In this document: positions 35,317-45,153 of the stretch, in pieces
How the letters are laid out: every line of letters starts with the position of its first letter
Position numbering within the stretch: the stretch's first letter is position 1
Origin: an uncultured Duncaniella sp.
Lineage (GTDB): Bacteria; Bacteroidota; Bacteroidia; Bacteroidales; Muribaculaceae
Assembly (NCBI GenBank): GCA_910577255.1
Contig: CAJTMH010000001.1
Coordinates: forward strand, 496,001 to 560,000
DNA: 64,000 nt
Direction: 5' to 3'
The notes under the pieces: generated by a model
What the model was told of the DNA's origin: nothing
Seen by the model: only the letters and a program-made list of their open reading frames with translations
Database searches by the model: none
Made by a program: the position numbers and the translations under genes

Positions 35317-37320
35317 ATGAATCTCTCATTACACAAGTCCCTGCTCCTAATCTTATCAATCATAGTTCCATGCTCACAAGCATGGGCTGATATCAAACCT
35401 GACACTACAAATGTGCTCACCGAAATCGTGGTGACTGCACATCGTCCTGAAGTGGAAGTCATACCTGCACAACGTCTTTCAGGCGATGAACTGCAACGCC
35501 TCAACAGCAATAGCGTAGCTGACGCACTGCGCTATTTTTCCGGTGTGCAGGTCAAAGATTATGGCGGTGTTGGTGGCATCAAGACCGTCAACATCCGGTC
35601 AATGGGCACAAACCACACAGGCGTAGTATATGACGGAGTGGAACTCGGCAATGCACAGAACGGACAGATAGACCTGGGACAATTTTCGCTTGACAACATA
35701 GAGGCCATCTCTCTATATAATGGACAGAAAAGTGAAATACTCCAACCGGCACGCGACTTCGGGAGCGCCGCATCCATATACTTGCGCACCAGAAAACCTG
35801 ATTTCAGTGACGGTGCTTCATTTCACACCAGACTGAATGTCCGCTTCGGCTCATTCGATCTTTTAAATCCATCCGGACTGATTGAATTGAAACTGTCCGA
35901 GAAAATCACGGCCTCGCTAAGCGCCGAATATCTTACATCGACAGGAAAGTACAAATTTCGTTACCGGAGAGTGAATCCGGCCGGCGAACTTGCTTATGAC
36001 ACAGTGGCAGTCAGAGAAAACGGCGACATAAACGCCACTCGTTTAGAATGTAACCTCAATGGTCAACTTAATAATGGAGAATGGAATTTCAAGGCATATA
36101 ACTATAATTCTGAACGAGGAGTTCCGGGAGCAATCGTCAATAATGTGTGGCGTAGAGGCGAACGCATCTGGGACACCAATTCCTTTGTCCAAGGAGGTAT
36201 CACCAAGACAATCGGTCGGTTCTCAACGCTCAACAACATCAAATACTCATTCTACCGTACCCACTACGTAAATAATGATGACAAGCAGATTAAAGTAGAT
36301 AATCTATATCGGCAACGAGAGATTTATCTATCGAGCGCCAACGAGTACATAGTTAATTCATGGTGGAGGATAGCCGCAAGTTATGATTTTATGTGGAATA
36401 CCCTTTCAGCCGACATGTATGACTTTGCCAAGCCTACACGATATACCAACATGGCAGCCTTAGCCACGTCGGTAAGCTCACGCTACATCAAGGCACAGGC
36501 GAGCGCACTCCTGACGTCGGTACATGACCGTCTTGTTGGCCAACAAGCGCCGAAGGACAAAGCGGTCATTACACCTGCCATCTATATGGCATTGTATCCG
36601 TTGGGGACACACGATTTATCTTTGCGCGCATTCTACAAACGCTCATTCAGGATGCCGACGTTCAATGATTTATATTATGCTGACATGGGCAACTCAAAGC
36701 TCAACCCTGAACATGTCACCCAATATAATGCCGGACTGCTTTTCTCTCGCTCTTCAAGAGGCTTTCTGTCATCTGTTCGCATAAGCGGCGATGTGTATTA
36801 CAATAAGGTAAAAGACAAAATTGTGGCTTATCCGAAAGGCCAGCAATTCAGATGGACCATGTTGAACCTTGGCCTTGTCGATATCAGGGGCATAGATTTA
36901 AGCGCCTTGGCCACGGTAAACCCAATCACCTCATTAACTCTCTCTCTACGACTCCAATATACTTTCCAACGCGCCATTGATGTCACCAATCCATCAGATA
37001 ATTATTACCGGGATCAAATTCCATACATTCCACGGCATTCAGGATCTGCGGTGTTAGGCATGACATGGAGGATGTGGAATCTCAACTACAGCTTCATATA
37101 TGTAGGCGAACGATATAACCAGCAAGAAAACATACGCTATAATTATACCCAACCATGGTATACAAGCGACATTTCAGTAAGCCGTGATTTTAAATTTTCA
37201 AATGTCAGGTGCCGTGCCATGATTGAGATAAACAATCTTCTGAGCCAGGATTATGATGTCATTCTCAATTATCCTATGCCAAAACGTAATTATCGCGTAA
37301 CCCTCACTGTAGAGCTTTAA
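35317..37320 (+). CDS. btuB: TonB-dependent vitamin B12 receptor BtuB
   Basis: 667 residues from the ATG at 35317, where a signal peptide starts (MNLSLHKSLLLILSIIVPCSQAWA). An ATG at 35215 in the same frame lies within a riboswitch hairpin and was rejected. The TonB box is LTEIVVTAHRP, the plug follows (LQRLNSNSVADALRYFSGVQVKDYGGVGGIKTVNIRSMG, GVVYDGVELGNAQNGQIDLG), then the barrel ending MPKRNYRVTLTVEL. Control by a cobalamin riboswitch and a downstream propeller lipoprotein like BtuG identify the substrate as B12 or other corrinoids. It is the first gene of a six-gene operon. Confidence 0.95.
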   Translation: MNLSLHKSLLLILSIIVPCSQAWADIKPDTTNVLTEIVVTAHRPEVEVIPAQRLSGDELQRLNSNSVADALRYFSGVQVKDYGGVGGIKTVNIRSMGTNHTGVVYDGVELGNAQNGQIDLGQFSLDNIEAISLYNGQKSEILQPARDFGSAASIYLRTRKPDFSDGASFHTRLNVRFGSFDLLNPSGLIELKLSEKITASLSAEYLTSTGKYKFRYRRVNPAGELAYDTVAVRENGDINATRLECNLNGQLNNGEWNFKAYNYNSERGVPGAIVNNVWRRGERIWDTNSFVQGGITKTIGRFSTLNNIKYSFYRTHYVNNDDKQIKVDNLYRQREIYLSSANEYIVNSWWRIAASYDFMWNTLSADMYDFAKPTRYTNMAALATSVSSRYIKAQASALLTSVHDRLVGQQAPKDKAVITPAIYMALYPLGTHDLSLRAFYKRSFRMPTFNDLYYADMGNSKLNPEHVTQYNAGLLFSRSSRGFLSSVRISGDVYYNKVKDKIVAYPKGQQFRWTMLNLGLVDIRGIDLSALATVNPITSLTLSLRLQYTFQRAIDVTNPSDNYYRDQIPYIPRHSGSAVLGMTWRMWNLNYSFIYVGERYNQQENIRYNYTQPWYTSDISVSRDFKFSNVRCRAMIEINNLLSQDYDVILNYPMPKRNYRVTLTVEL

Positions 37321-37325
37321 AAAAC

Positions 37326-38480
37326 ATGAAACAGCATATTATTTTTCTTTATTTTCTGTCGCTCCTGCTGGCCATCACGAGTTGTCGCGAAGACGAACTC
37401 GTGGTGCCTACGGAGTATGACATTATTCCAGAAAAGCCTGATTCAGATTCTCAGATACGCGGTTTCTACCTTGTAAACGAGGGTAATATGGGTTCAAACA
37501 AATGCACATTGGATTATTTCGACTATATGACAGGTCTGTATGCCCGCAATTTTTATGCCGAACGTAATCCTGATGTCATAAAGGAACTTGGAGACGTTGG
37601 CAACGATATCGGAATATATGGCAGCAAACTATATGTGGTGGTAAATTGCTCTCACAAAGTTGAAGTTATGGATGCACATACAGGCATCCGCTGCGGCCAG
37701 ATCGACATTCCCAACTGCCGATACATACGTTTTTATCGCGGCAAAGCATACATTAGTTCCTACGTAGGACCAGTACTCATTGACCCGGATGCGCCGAAAG
37801 GTGCCGTCTATCAAGTAGATACTCTCTCATTGGCAGTGACAGCCAAAGTAACGGTAGGATATCAACCGGAGGAAATGGAAATCGTGGATGACTACATGTA
37901 TGTAGCCAACTCAGGCGGCTACCGCGCTCCGAATTACGATAATACAGTATCTGTAATACAGATGATCGATTTCAAACAGGTGCAACAAATTCCGGTTGGG
38001 ATAAACCTCCACCGTATAAAAAAGGATAGTGACAGCAAATTGTGGATCACATCACGAGGCGATTACCAGTCAATCCCATCACGTCTGTTTGTCATGAGCA
38101 AAAAGCCGGGATATAATAAGATGGTGGTGACAGACACCATCAATGTGGCATGCTCCAATCTTGCAATCCGTGGTGACTCGCTTTATTACTATGCCACCGA
38201 ATGGAATAACTACACAGGAAGTAATACGATATCCTATGGAATCATCGATACCCGCACCAAGAAAGTGGTATCGACCAATTTCATAACAGATGGCACAGAG
38301 AAAGAGATAACCATACCTTATGGTATTGCCATACATCCGGAAAACGGCGATATTTTTATAACCGACGCTAAAAATTATGTCAGCAGCGGAACCCTCTACT
38401 GCTTCACATCCGATGGCCGGAAAAAGTGGAGCGTACGCACCGGTGATATACCAGCACACCTAACATTTCTTCCCAAATGA
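37326..38480 (+). CDS. BtuG-like DUF5074 beta-propeller surface lipoprotein
   Basis: 384 residues. The signal peptide ends LLLAITSC (Cys20), followed by REDE, an acid-rich surface-export pattern. The mature protein has YncE/DUF5074-type propeller blades (GFYLVNEGNMGSNKCTLDYFDY, GNDIGIYGSKLYVVVNCSHKVEVMDAHTG, PYGIAIHPENGDIFITDAKNY). In Bacteroides the surface lipoprotein BtuG, a seven-bladed propeller, binds B12 with extreme affinity and sits on BtuB. Position five bases behind btuB makes this the likely BtuG counterpart; the binding itself is inferred. Confidence 0.82.
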   Translation: MKQHIIFLYFLSLLLAITSCREDELVVPTEYDIIPEKPDSDSQIRGFYLVNEGNMGSNKCTLDYFDYMTGLYARNFYAERNPDVIKELGDVGNDIGIYGSKLYVVVNCSHKVEVMDAHTGIRCGQIDIPNCRYIRFYRGKAYISSYVGPVLIDPDAPKGAVYQVDTLSLAVTAKVTVGYQPEEMEIVDDYMYVANSGGYRAPNYDNTVSVIQMIDFKQVQQIPVGINLHRIKKDSDSKLWITSRGDYQSIPSRLFVMSKKPGYNKMVVTDTINVACSNLAIRGDSLYYYATEWNNYTGSNTISYGIIDTRTKKVVSTNFITDGTEKEITIPYGIAIHPENGDIFITDAKNYVSSGTLYCFTSDGRKKWSVRTGDIPAHLTFLPK

Positions 38481-39676
38481 CAAAGTTATTCCCCATATCT
38501 ATGGTCCTTCTCGCTCTGGCTGCGTGCGAGTCAAGCGTCCCTATGGTAAATTTAGGTATCGATGACACCTACTATATATATCGTATGCAGAAACTCCAAC
38601 TCTCCCCTGCCCTTACCGGTAATAACTATGAATGGAGAGTGAATGGTCACGTCATGTCAACGAATCGGGAGTTCATATTTTTAGCTGAAGATGAAGGCTG
38701 CTATAACATATCGTTCGACATCATTGACGCCAAAACGCCTTATCATTTCGAGTTTGAAATAAATGTGCTTCATGAGGAAATAGAGTATAGTCCATATATA
38801 GCAAAGGTATATGAATACCGTCCGGCTCCGGGTCAGTTCATCAACGAGATGCCTCGCTACGAGCCAGGTGACACTTACACAGACATTCTACGCAAAGTCG
38901 AGGAATCAATCTCAGGGACAAACGACATAATGGTCTCCCTTGGCGGATATGGCGGATATGTGACATTCGGCTTTGACCATACCGTGATTAATCATCCGGG
39001 AAAGATGGATTTCCGAATCTGGGGTAACAGTTTCTACGAACTGACACAGCCTGATAAAAAAGGTGGCTCTGCAGAACCTGGGATTGTAATGGTGAGCTAT
39101 GATGTTAATTGCAATGGCAAACCTGACGATGTATGGTACGAACTTGCCGGCAGTGCATATTTCAATCCTGCCACCTTGCATGATTATTCCATAACCTATC
39201 ACCAACCTGACCCTATGCGGGAAATAGAGGAGGATGAGAGCGGAATGCTCTGCGATGTACACTACATAGCATGGGAGGACTCTAACGGAAAGTTCGGGTA
39301 TATAGCAAAAAATCGTTTCCATGAACAGAATTATTATCCGCTTTGGATTAATGATGCGACATTATCGTTTACTGGATCATTATTGCCTCAGAACGCGGAG
39401 GATTTAAGCGGCATGGGGACCTATTACGTTCTTTACTGTTTTGATTGGGGATATGTTGACAATCACCCTAATGACTATGCCGATCTTAACAGTTTCGATA
39501 TTTCATGGGCTATTGACAGTAATGGCCACCATGTCGAACTTCCGGGCATAGACTTCATCCGGGTCTATACCGGAGTGAATCAATATTGCGGATGGTTGGG
39601 AGAGACTTCCACAGAATTGTGCCGGGCTCAGGATTTGCACATTTCATTAATGCCCCCATTCATGCCCGAGCCATGA
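38477..39676 (+). CDS. PKD-like surface lipoprotein of the B12 operon
   Basis: 399 residues; the signal peptide ends LALAAC (Cys17). An Ig/PKD-like N-terminal domain (YNISFDIIDAKTPYHFEFEINV) is followed by a larger beta-rich domain with SLGGYGGYVTFGFDHTVINHPGKMDFRIWGN, VMVSYDVNCNGKPDDVWYELAGS and a VLYCFDWGYVDNHPNDYADLNSFDISWAID segment. Proteins of this kind are annotated as cell-surface proteins and recur in Bacteroidetes B12 loci (from memory); no activity is proven. It overlaps the BtuG-like gene by four bases, so the pair is translationally coupled. Confidence 0.75.
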   Translation: MTKLFPISMVLLALAACESSVPMVNLGIDDTYYIYRMQKLQLSPALTGNNYEWRVNGHVMSTNREFIFLAEDEGCYNISFDIIDAKTPYHFEFEINVLHEEIEYSPYIAKVYEYRPAPGQFINEMPRYEPGDTYTDILRKVEESISGTNDIMVSLGGYGGYVTFGFDHTVINHPGKMDFRIWGNSFYELTQPDKKGGSAEPGIVMVSYDVNCNGKPDDVWYELAGSAYFNPATLHDYSITYHQPDPMREIEEDESGMLCDVHYIAWEDSNGKFGYIAKNRFHEQNYYPLWINDATLSFTGSLLPQNAEDLSGMGTYYVLYCFDWGYVDNHPNDYADLNSFDISWAIDSNGHHVELPGIDFIRVYTGVNQYCGWLGETSTELCRAQDLHISLMPPFMPEP

Positions 39677-39719
39677 CAACCTTATAAAAACTCATTTACA
39701 TCACAATAAATTTATATCT

Positions 39720-40703
39720 ATGAAACCTAAGATTATCACACTTGCGGGCGCTTTGGCCATGTTCAGCATGACTGCTATCCACGCCTACGAGATTGAATGG
39801 GACAAAATCAAATTTTGGACCGGAGAAGGTGACAAACGTGCCGCACTCGTCGTCCAATTTGAGGTCGAGGATGGAGTAGACAATCCCGGAGCAATTGTCT
39901 GGGGTTACAGATGGAGCGGCGACGATGCACCTACCGGTCACAGTATGATATGCGATATCGCCCGCAACTCCCCTGACCTGATCATACTGACACAGTATAC
40001 CGGCAACATGGGTAATACCCTCGATGGTATCGGGTATGCCTCAGATGTCTCGCGACTTGTTGACAACCTCATGTTTGATTTTGATGGGGCATCAACTGAT
40101 TCGAGAATATCATTTGACTATTTTACCCCAAACACAATAATGGGACAGATCTCTGCACCCGGCCAAGAAGGTTTGAATATGATATACGATGCGCTTGCCG
40201 AGAGTCAAGAAACGCACATTATCAATCATCCGCTGGATTATGCCGCCTACGGATATCCCGCCTATGATTACGATTGGTGGCAACTGCAATCAACAGCCGA
40301 AGGACAGTATTGGAATGCCGGATGGTATGATGGATACTGGAGCTACTATGTAGGTGGTACGGACCTTGATGATTTAGCATATTCCGGTCTTGGCATGAGT
40401 TCCGTAAATATCTCCGACAATATGGTTAATGCCTGGAAATTCCGACTTCTCAATGATGACTCTGAAGAGGTTGACGGTTACAGCGGTGCATCTCCACAAT
40501 GGCTCGAACCCAACTATACGCATTTTGATTCCGAATCAGCTACCACACTCATTCTCCACCCTACTCCTCTACAGCCGACCATTATATATCGTCCGGACGG
40601 ATCAATCGTAACTACTCACATCACCGGTGATTATCTAAATTTATCCCCTGGATTCTACATAGTTAAACAAGGAAACACGACAAAGAAAATCTATATAAAA
40701 TAG
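39720..40703 (+). CDS. Secreted protein with WGYRW domain and sorting-like C-terminus, B12 operon
   Basis: 327 residues with a signal peptide (MKPKIITLAGALAMFSMTAIHA). The first domain carries FWTGEGDKRAALVVQFEVEDG, GAIVWGYRWSGDDAPTGHSM and IGYASDVSRL. A related version opens the next protein in the operon. The middle is rich in Trp and Tyr (YDYDWWQLQ, WNAGWYDGYWSYYVGG), suited to ring stacking. The last 40 residues (PDGSIVTTHITGDYLNLSPGFYIVKQGN, ending KKIYIK) fit a type A sorting domain of type IX secretion. I do not know the family's function; corrinoid or cofactor-ligand capture is an inference from context. Confidence 0.75.
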   Translation: MKPKIITLAGALAMFSMTAIHAYEIEWDKIKFWTGEGDKRAALVVQFEVEDGVDNPGAIVWGYRWSGDDAPTGHSMICDIARNSPDLIILTQYTGNMGNTLDGIGYASDVSRLVDNLMFDFDGASTDSRISFDYFTPNTIMGQISAPGQEGLNMIYDALAESQETHIINHPLDYAAYGYPAYDYDWWQLQSTAEGQYWNAGWYDGYWSYYVGGTDLDDLAYSGLGMSSVNISDNMVNAWKFRLLNDDSEEVDGYSGASPQWLEPNYTHFDSESATTLILHPTPLQPTIIYRPDGSIVTTHITGDYLNLSPGFYIVKQGNTTKKIYIK

Positions 40704-40733
40704 TAACTGAGATAATTTAACAATATCACATTT

Positions 40734-43496
40734 ATGAAAAAAGTACTTACTCTACTATCGGCAATGTTGGCAAGTGCCCAACTGTTGTCAGCTGAGACTG
40801 TAATCCCCGAACAGTTCAGGAACATTCTTGGCGAAGGTGATAATTACGCATCACTCACGTTGCATTGGGGTGATAATGTCGCGCTCGATAATCTCGTCAG
40901 TGCAGTGCGATTTGAAGGTAATGTCAGTGTGTCGGACATAATCTCGTCAGCGTTAGCAGGTGACAGCCGCTTCTATGCTCTGAAAGATGGAAACGGCACC
41001 ACTGTCGCGTATGGATTTGACACTAACGGTGACCATTCGGCAGCTGTTTCAATCGACGGCACACAGCTTACTCTGGTAAACGGTATCGCAACTGCCGAGA
41101 TCGACTACGCCTCAGCTACAGGTTCCTCAGCCTATGACCACTGGGCCATTAATTCCGACACAGGTGTATGGAAAACATTTGTCAATGGCACCCTTGTTGA
41201 TACTTCGACATCAGTGGCATCAGGCGATATAATCGAACTTGAATATACAGCACCCGAGACAAGCAAACCGGCAGATAAAGCCTATAGCTTCTATCTTCGT
41301 CCGGATGACGAGATGGGTGTGTGGATGCAGGAAGACATTGTGTTTGACACCAAGGACGGTAAGATGCAATATTTTCCGATCATAGCCACGACCATTGAGT
41401 CGACCGACCTCTATGGGGCAGGCATAGGGGGTGAGATTTATGAAATAGACGGCGAAACCACGACAAACCGTTACACCACCTATGTAGCCAACGGAACAAA
41501 AGGTGGATCTTCATGCCGAATTTCCATGTCGTCACCGGGAAATGCAATAATAAAGCTATATCTCAACATCCGAAAAGATTGGGATAATTCCGGCAAGCTG
41601 ACAATAAAACGAATATATGGCGACATGCCTTCTAAAGTGACCCCGGTAATAGCAAATCCTGTCAGTGCAATCTATCTCGACGGCATAGAGCAAGGCGGAA
41701 CAATCGAAGTGGACAACATGGGTATCGCAATAATAACTCCCCTTTATGAACCGGCCACCCCGGATTTCAGTGGGTACAACGCGATTTTCGAAGATGAAAG
41801 CGTAGCAAACATCTACAAGAACGTGAATTCTATTGTAGCCCATAAGGCCGGAACCACCAAACTCACCATCGAATCACTTGATGGAAATGCCTCTGCAACA
41901 TATTGGGTACATGTAAAGGATGTCGACACAACAAAACCGACTGATGAATATCAGGACGGCGTCATTTGGCTCAACGAAGAATGGTTTGGCCATACAAGCG
42001 GATCACTCAACTATCTGAATGCCGACGGCAGCATCCTCTACAGAGCTTATGGAGGCCAGAACAACAATATGGCATTCGGTTGCACCTCTCAGTTCGGCAC
42101 CATTTATGCCGATAAACTTATAATCATGTCAAAACAAGCATGGGACGGCGGTGACACGCGTCCTCTTAAAAGCGGTGGCCGAGTGGTGATTGCCGATGCA
42201 AAAACCATGAAACACATCGCGGCGTTCGATGAAATCGGCGGTGACGGCCGTACGTGTGTAGGCGTTTCCCCATCCAAAGTATATCTTGGACACAGCAAAG
42301 GTATCAGAGTGCTTGACATCGAGAATATGCAGCTCGCTGAGGAGGATATACCGGGTACTGCAGCAGACCGTATGGGGCAGATTGGCGATATGGTAAAAAG
42401 CGGGAAATATGTCTTCGCGACAAATCTGCGTATCGGTGTACTCATCATCGACACAGAGACCGACAAAGTGGTCAAGACAATTCCAGCGACCAATATACAG
42501 ACAGTGGCCCAGTCAGCCGACGGACGCGTGTGGTATGCCAACCCAAACACCATCACGCCAATTGATCCAGAGACACTCGAAGAGGGTGAAACATACACCA
42601 TCCCCGGGAGCATCACTTGTTCATCAGGGTCATGGAGAAAAGGCAACCTTCTATCATCAACAGTTTCAAATACACTGCTTTGGGGCAGCGGCACATTCTA
42701 TCGCTGGGACCTTGATGAAGTAAGCGATCCAGCCACCTTAACACCGGTGTACACACATACATCCAAAATCGACGATATCTCTTACGGAGGAGCCTATGCT
42801 ACCCCCGGTTATGATGACAGGACAGATACATATATGTTTGCTTCCATGCCAGGATTCGGCACTTCGGCTTTGCAGAACTATTACCATTTCATCGATGCGA
42901 CTACCGGTGAAGTAAAATCGCGCATAAAACTTCCTGAATATTGGTGGTTCCCTGCTATGCCTATCTTCCCCGACAAACATAATCCGGTAGTCAACCTTGA
43001 CGAAGTGAACCTCTCAATCAACGATGAGCCGATAGTCATCGATCTCAACGAATATCTCGATGACCCCGATAATTTTAACAAAAATATTTCCGTAACAATA
43101 GCTGATGATGTCGCTGCACGCTCAACATCTGTTTGCGAGACAACCCTCGATGGACGCACATTGACAATAGCCCCGAAAACATCCGGTGACCAGACACTCG
43201 CATTGGCTCTCGAATCAAACGGACGAGTAGTGAACCATGAGATTGCGGTGAGTGTCAAGAGCACTTCTCAAATTGAGAATACCATAGTAAATCATGGCCA
43301 AATCTCATGTGACGGCACAACAATCTATCTCACCAACATGAGCGGAACGATAGCTACTCTCTACACTCTGAACGGCATCGCCGTCACCTCTATCTCGGCT
43401 GACAGCGATTATACAGAAATAACACCTTCCGTCCCTGCGGGCATCTATGTATTGAGAGCCAATAATGGCAAAACGGCCAAGATTATAATCAAATAA
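40734..43496 (+). CDS. Mosaic secreted protein: GEGD/WGYRW-like domain, Ig-like domain, DUF5074 propeller, sorting tail
   Basis: 920 residues with a signal peptide. Residues about 25-120 (ILGEGDNYASLTLHWGDNVALDNLVSAVRFEG ... VAYGFDTNGD) align with the N-terminal domain of the preceding protein. Next comes a DHWAINSDTGVWKTFVNG region reminiscent of DUF4430-type ligand-binding folds, then Ig-like beta domains (about 300-400). A DUF5074 propeller spans about 405-760 (GVIWLNEEWFGHTSGSLNYL, GCTSQFGTIYADKLIIMSKQ, GGRVVIADAKTMKHIAAF). A spacer domain and a type A sorting tail (VPAGIYVLRANNGKTAKIIIK) end it. The fusion ties both domain types to one job, presumably B12 capture at the surface. Confidence 0.8.
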   Translation: MKKVLTLLSAMLASAQLLSAETVIPEQFRNILGEGDNYASLTLHWGDNVALDNLVSAVRFEGNVSVSDIISSALAGDSRFYALKDGNGTTVAYGFDTNGDHSAAVSIDGTQLTLVNGIATAEIDYASATGSSAYDHWAINSDTGVWKTFVNGTLVDTSTSVASGDIIELEYTAPETSKPADKAYSFYLRPDDEMGVWMQEDIVFDTKDGKMQYFPIIATTIESTDLYGAGIGGEIYEIDGETTTNRYTTYVANGTKGGSSCRISMSSPGNAIIKLYLNIRKDWDNSGKLTIKRIYGDMPSKVTPVIANPVSAIYLDGIEQGGTIEVDNMGIAIITPLYEPATPDFSGYNAIFEDESVANIYKNVNSIVAHKAGTTKLTIESLDGNASATYWVHVKDVDTTKPTDEYQDGVIWLNEEWFGHTSGSLNYLNADGSILYRAYGGQNNNMAFGCTSQFGTIYADKLIIMSKQAWDGGDTRPLKSGGRVVIADAKTMKHIAAFDEIGGDGRTCVGVSPSKVYLGHSKGIRVLDIENMQLAEEDIPGTAADRMGQIGDMVKSGKYVFATNLRIGVLIIDTETDKVVKTIPATNIQTVAQSADGRVWYANPNTITPIDPETLEEGETYTIPGSITCSSGSWRKGNLLSSTVSNTLLWGSGTFYRWDLDEVSDPATLTPVYTHTSKIDDISYGGAYATPGYDDRTDTYMFASMPGFGTSALQNYYHFIDATTGEVKSRIKLPEYWWFPAMPIFPDKHNPVVNLDEVNLSINDEPIVIDLNEYLDDPDNFNKNISVTIADDVAARSTSVCETTLDGRTLTIAPKTSGDQTLALALESNGRVVNHEIAVSVKSTSQIENTIVNHGQISCDGTTIYLTNMSGTIATLYTLNGIAVTSISADSDYTEITPSVPAGIYVLRANNGKTAKIIIK

Positions 43497-43504
43497 TCCA
43501 AGGA

Positions 43505-44950
43505 ATGAAATTCGGTATTCTTTTTTCTTTGTTTCCGGTGTTGGCAGCTTCAACTGTCAATACCGGAGGCATTGATTATACCAACGGCGTCTTCATTGTA
43601 AATGAGGACTGGTATGGTCATCAAAATTCGACAGTCAATTATCTCATGCCTGATGATGCAGATGGCAATTATTGGCATTACAGAGTGATTCAGAATGAAA
43701 ATCCAGGCATTGAGCTCGGATGCACAAACCAATATGGCGCAATCTGGGATGGAAAGTTCTACTTCATCGCCAAGCAAGCAAAAGACCCTGGAGCCGCAAT
43801 CACAGGGGGACGCATAACTGTTGCAGACGCCAAGACCATGAAGGTTCTTTACCAGACTCCGGAAATAGATCCGGAGGGCACTCAATGTGATGGCAGAGGA
43901 TTTTTAGGCATTGACAGTCATAAAGGTTACATATCATCCAGCAACGGTATCTGGATTCTTGACCTCGACACCTTTCAAGTGAAAGGACAGGTGAAAGGGA
44001 CCGCCAATCCAAACATCGGTGATGACAAACTACCTAACGATCCTACTGGCTCACTCTATCATGGACAAAGCGGATCGATGGTTTACTCTGCCGGGAAAGT
44101 ATTTGCCGCACATCAGCAATATGGGATGTTGGTAATAGACCCTGTAACGGACACAGTGACAAAGACCATATCTATGGATATTGTTGATGAAAAAGCTGGT
44201 ATTGGCTCCGTGATCCTGGCAAAAGATGGCTCGGTATGGGCCAGTGTTGCGAAAACAACCCAAGGTAATGGGGCTACTCTGCCCTACATAGTAAGAGTCG
44301 AGCCTGCAACCCTTTCATGTGATGTAATCAGCATCCCATCAGGGATGTATCCACCGTCCAATTCATGGTATGCATGGACACCGGATTCATTCTGCGCATC
44401 CTCTGTGACAAATTCACTGTACTGGGCCGGAGGGTCGAATGCCTGGTTCTCCAATACAAAAATATTCCGCTACGATATTGATTTACATAAACTTGAGAAA
44501 ATAATCGACCTCGATGACGATAATGAAAACTGGAAACTATATGGCTGCTCGATGCGGCTTCATCCAGTGACCGATGAAATCTACATGTCGCTCTACCACG
44601 AGTATGGCCAGCAAAGCTACATCACCCGACGCTACACAGCCAACGGTGAAAAAATAAAGGATTATCCTATGATAGCTAATTACTGGTTTCCATCTTTACC
44701 GGTGTTTCCTGAAACATCGGAATCAGGAATTGCTAATATTGAAGAGCTCACACCCCAAATAACATGTCACTCCAACGTGCTTTCGCTTCGTGGACTGCAA
44801 GGACAACTTCTTGATATTTACAATTGCGCTGGAGTACACATACTCTCACAAAAGATAGAATCTGATAACGAAACCGCGACCCTCGATCTAAAAGGCGGCC
44901 TATATATTATAAGATGTGGAAGAATAACCACTAAAATAGCATTGAAATAA
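43505..44950 (+). CDS. DUF5074 beta-propeller protein with sorting-like C-terminus, B12 operon
   Basis: 481 residues with a short signal peptide (MKFGILFSLFPVLAAS). Most of the protein is a DUF5074 propeller close to that of the preceding gene: GVFIVNEDWYGHQNSTVNYL, GCTNQYGAIWDGKFYFIAKQAKD, GGRITVADAKTMKVLYQ, SLYHGQSGSMVYSAGKVFAAHQQYGMLVIDP. The C-terminus (LLDIYNCAGVHILSQKIE ... GGLYIIRCGRITTKIALK) is a type A sorting domain candidate. It starts eight bases after the previous stop and ends the operon. It is the third propeller in the locus and a likely second-copy corrinoid-binding protein. Confidence 0.8.
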   Translation: MKFGILFSLFPVLAASTVNTGGIDYTNGVFIVNEDWYGHQNSTVNYLMPDDADGNYWHYRVIQNENPGIELGCTNQYGAIWDGKFYFIAKQAKDPGAAITGGRITVADAKTMKVLYQTPEIDPEGTQCDGRGFLGIDSHKGYISSSNGIWILDLDTFQVKGQVKGTANPNIGDDKLPNDPTGSLYHGQSGSMVYSAGKVFAAHQQYGMLVIDPVTDTVTKTISMDIVDEKAGIGSVILAKDGSVWASVAKTTQGNGATLPYIVRVEPATLSCDVISIPSGMYPPSNSWYAWTPDSFCASSVTNSLYWAGGSNAWFSNTKIFRYDIDLHKLEKIIDLDDDNENWKLYGCSMRLHPVTDEIYMSLYHEYGQQSYITRRYTANGEKIKDYPMIANYWFPSLPVFPETSESGIANIEELTPQITCHSNVLSLRGLQGQLLDIYNCAGVHILSQKIESDNETATLDLKGGLYIIRCGRITTKIALK

Positions 44951-45019
44951 ATACAATAATACCAAAAGGTGCGATTGGCACGGCATAAAATTAAAAATTG
45001 TAATTTTTATGCGCTAAAA

Positions 45020-45050
45020 TTTGGCGTTTAGTAAAATTTATGTACCTTTG
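45020..45050 (+). promoter_or_regulatory. Promoter of the aromatic amino acid operon
   Basis: TTTG at 45020-45023, 19 bases, then TACCTTTG at 45043-45050, an exact Bacteroidales -33/-7 pair. Transcription would start near 45057, leaving a leader of about 200 bases. Confidence 0.85.
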
Positions 45051-45093
45051 CACAACAAATTAACATCTTTACACCTCTTTCCTCAACAGGATT

Positions 45094-45150
45094 ATGAATC
45101 GATTTTATGCATACTTCTATTCTTATTATTTTTATTTTACCAAAAAATAA
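45094..45150 (+). CDS. Phe/Tyr-rich leader peptide of the pheA operon
   Basis: An 18-codon frame, MNRFYAYFYSYYFYFTKK, lying about 37 bases behind the predicted transcription start. Ten of the 18 residues are aromatic (four Phe, six Tyr), against two or so expected by chance. The stop codon (45148-45150) is four bases before the antiterminator strand at 45154. This is the layout of an amino-acid attenuator leader like pheL of enteric bacteria, but sensing both Phe and Tyr, which matches the downstream genes (pheA and tyrA). It is too short for ordinary gene calling. Confidence 0.8.
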   Translation: MNRFYAYFYSYYFYFTKK

Positions 45151-45153
45151 GAA

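Noticed and set aside
42104..42694. 196-codon minus-strand frame
   Set aside because: Antisense to the DUF5074 propeller part of the mosaic B12 protein.
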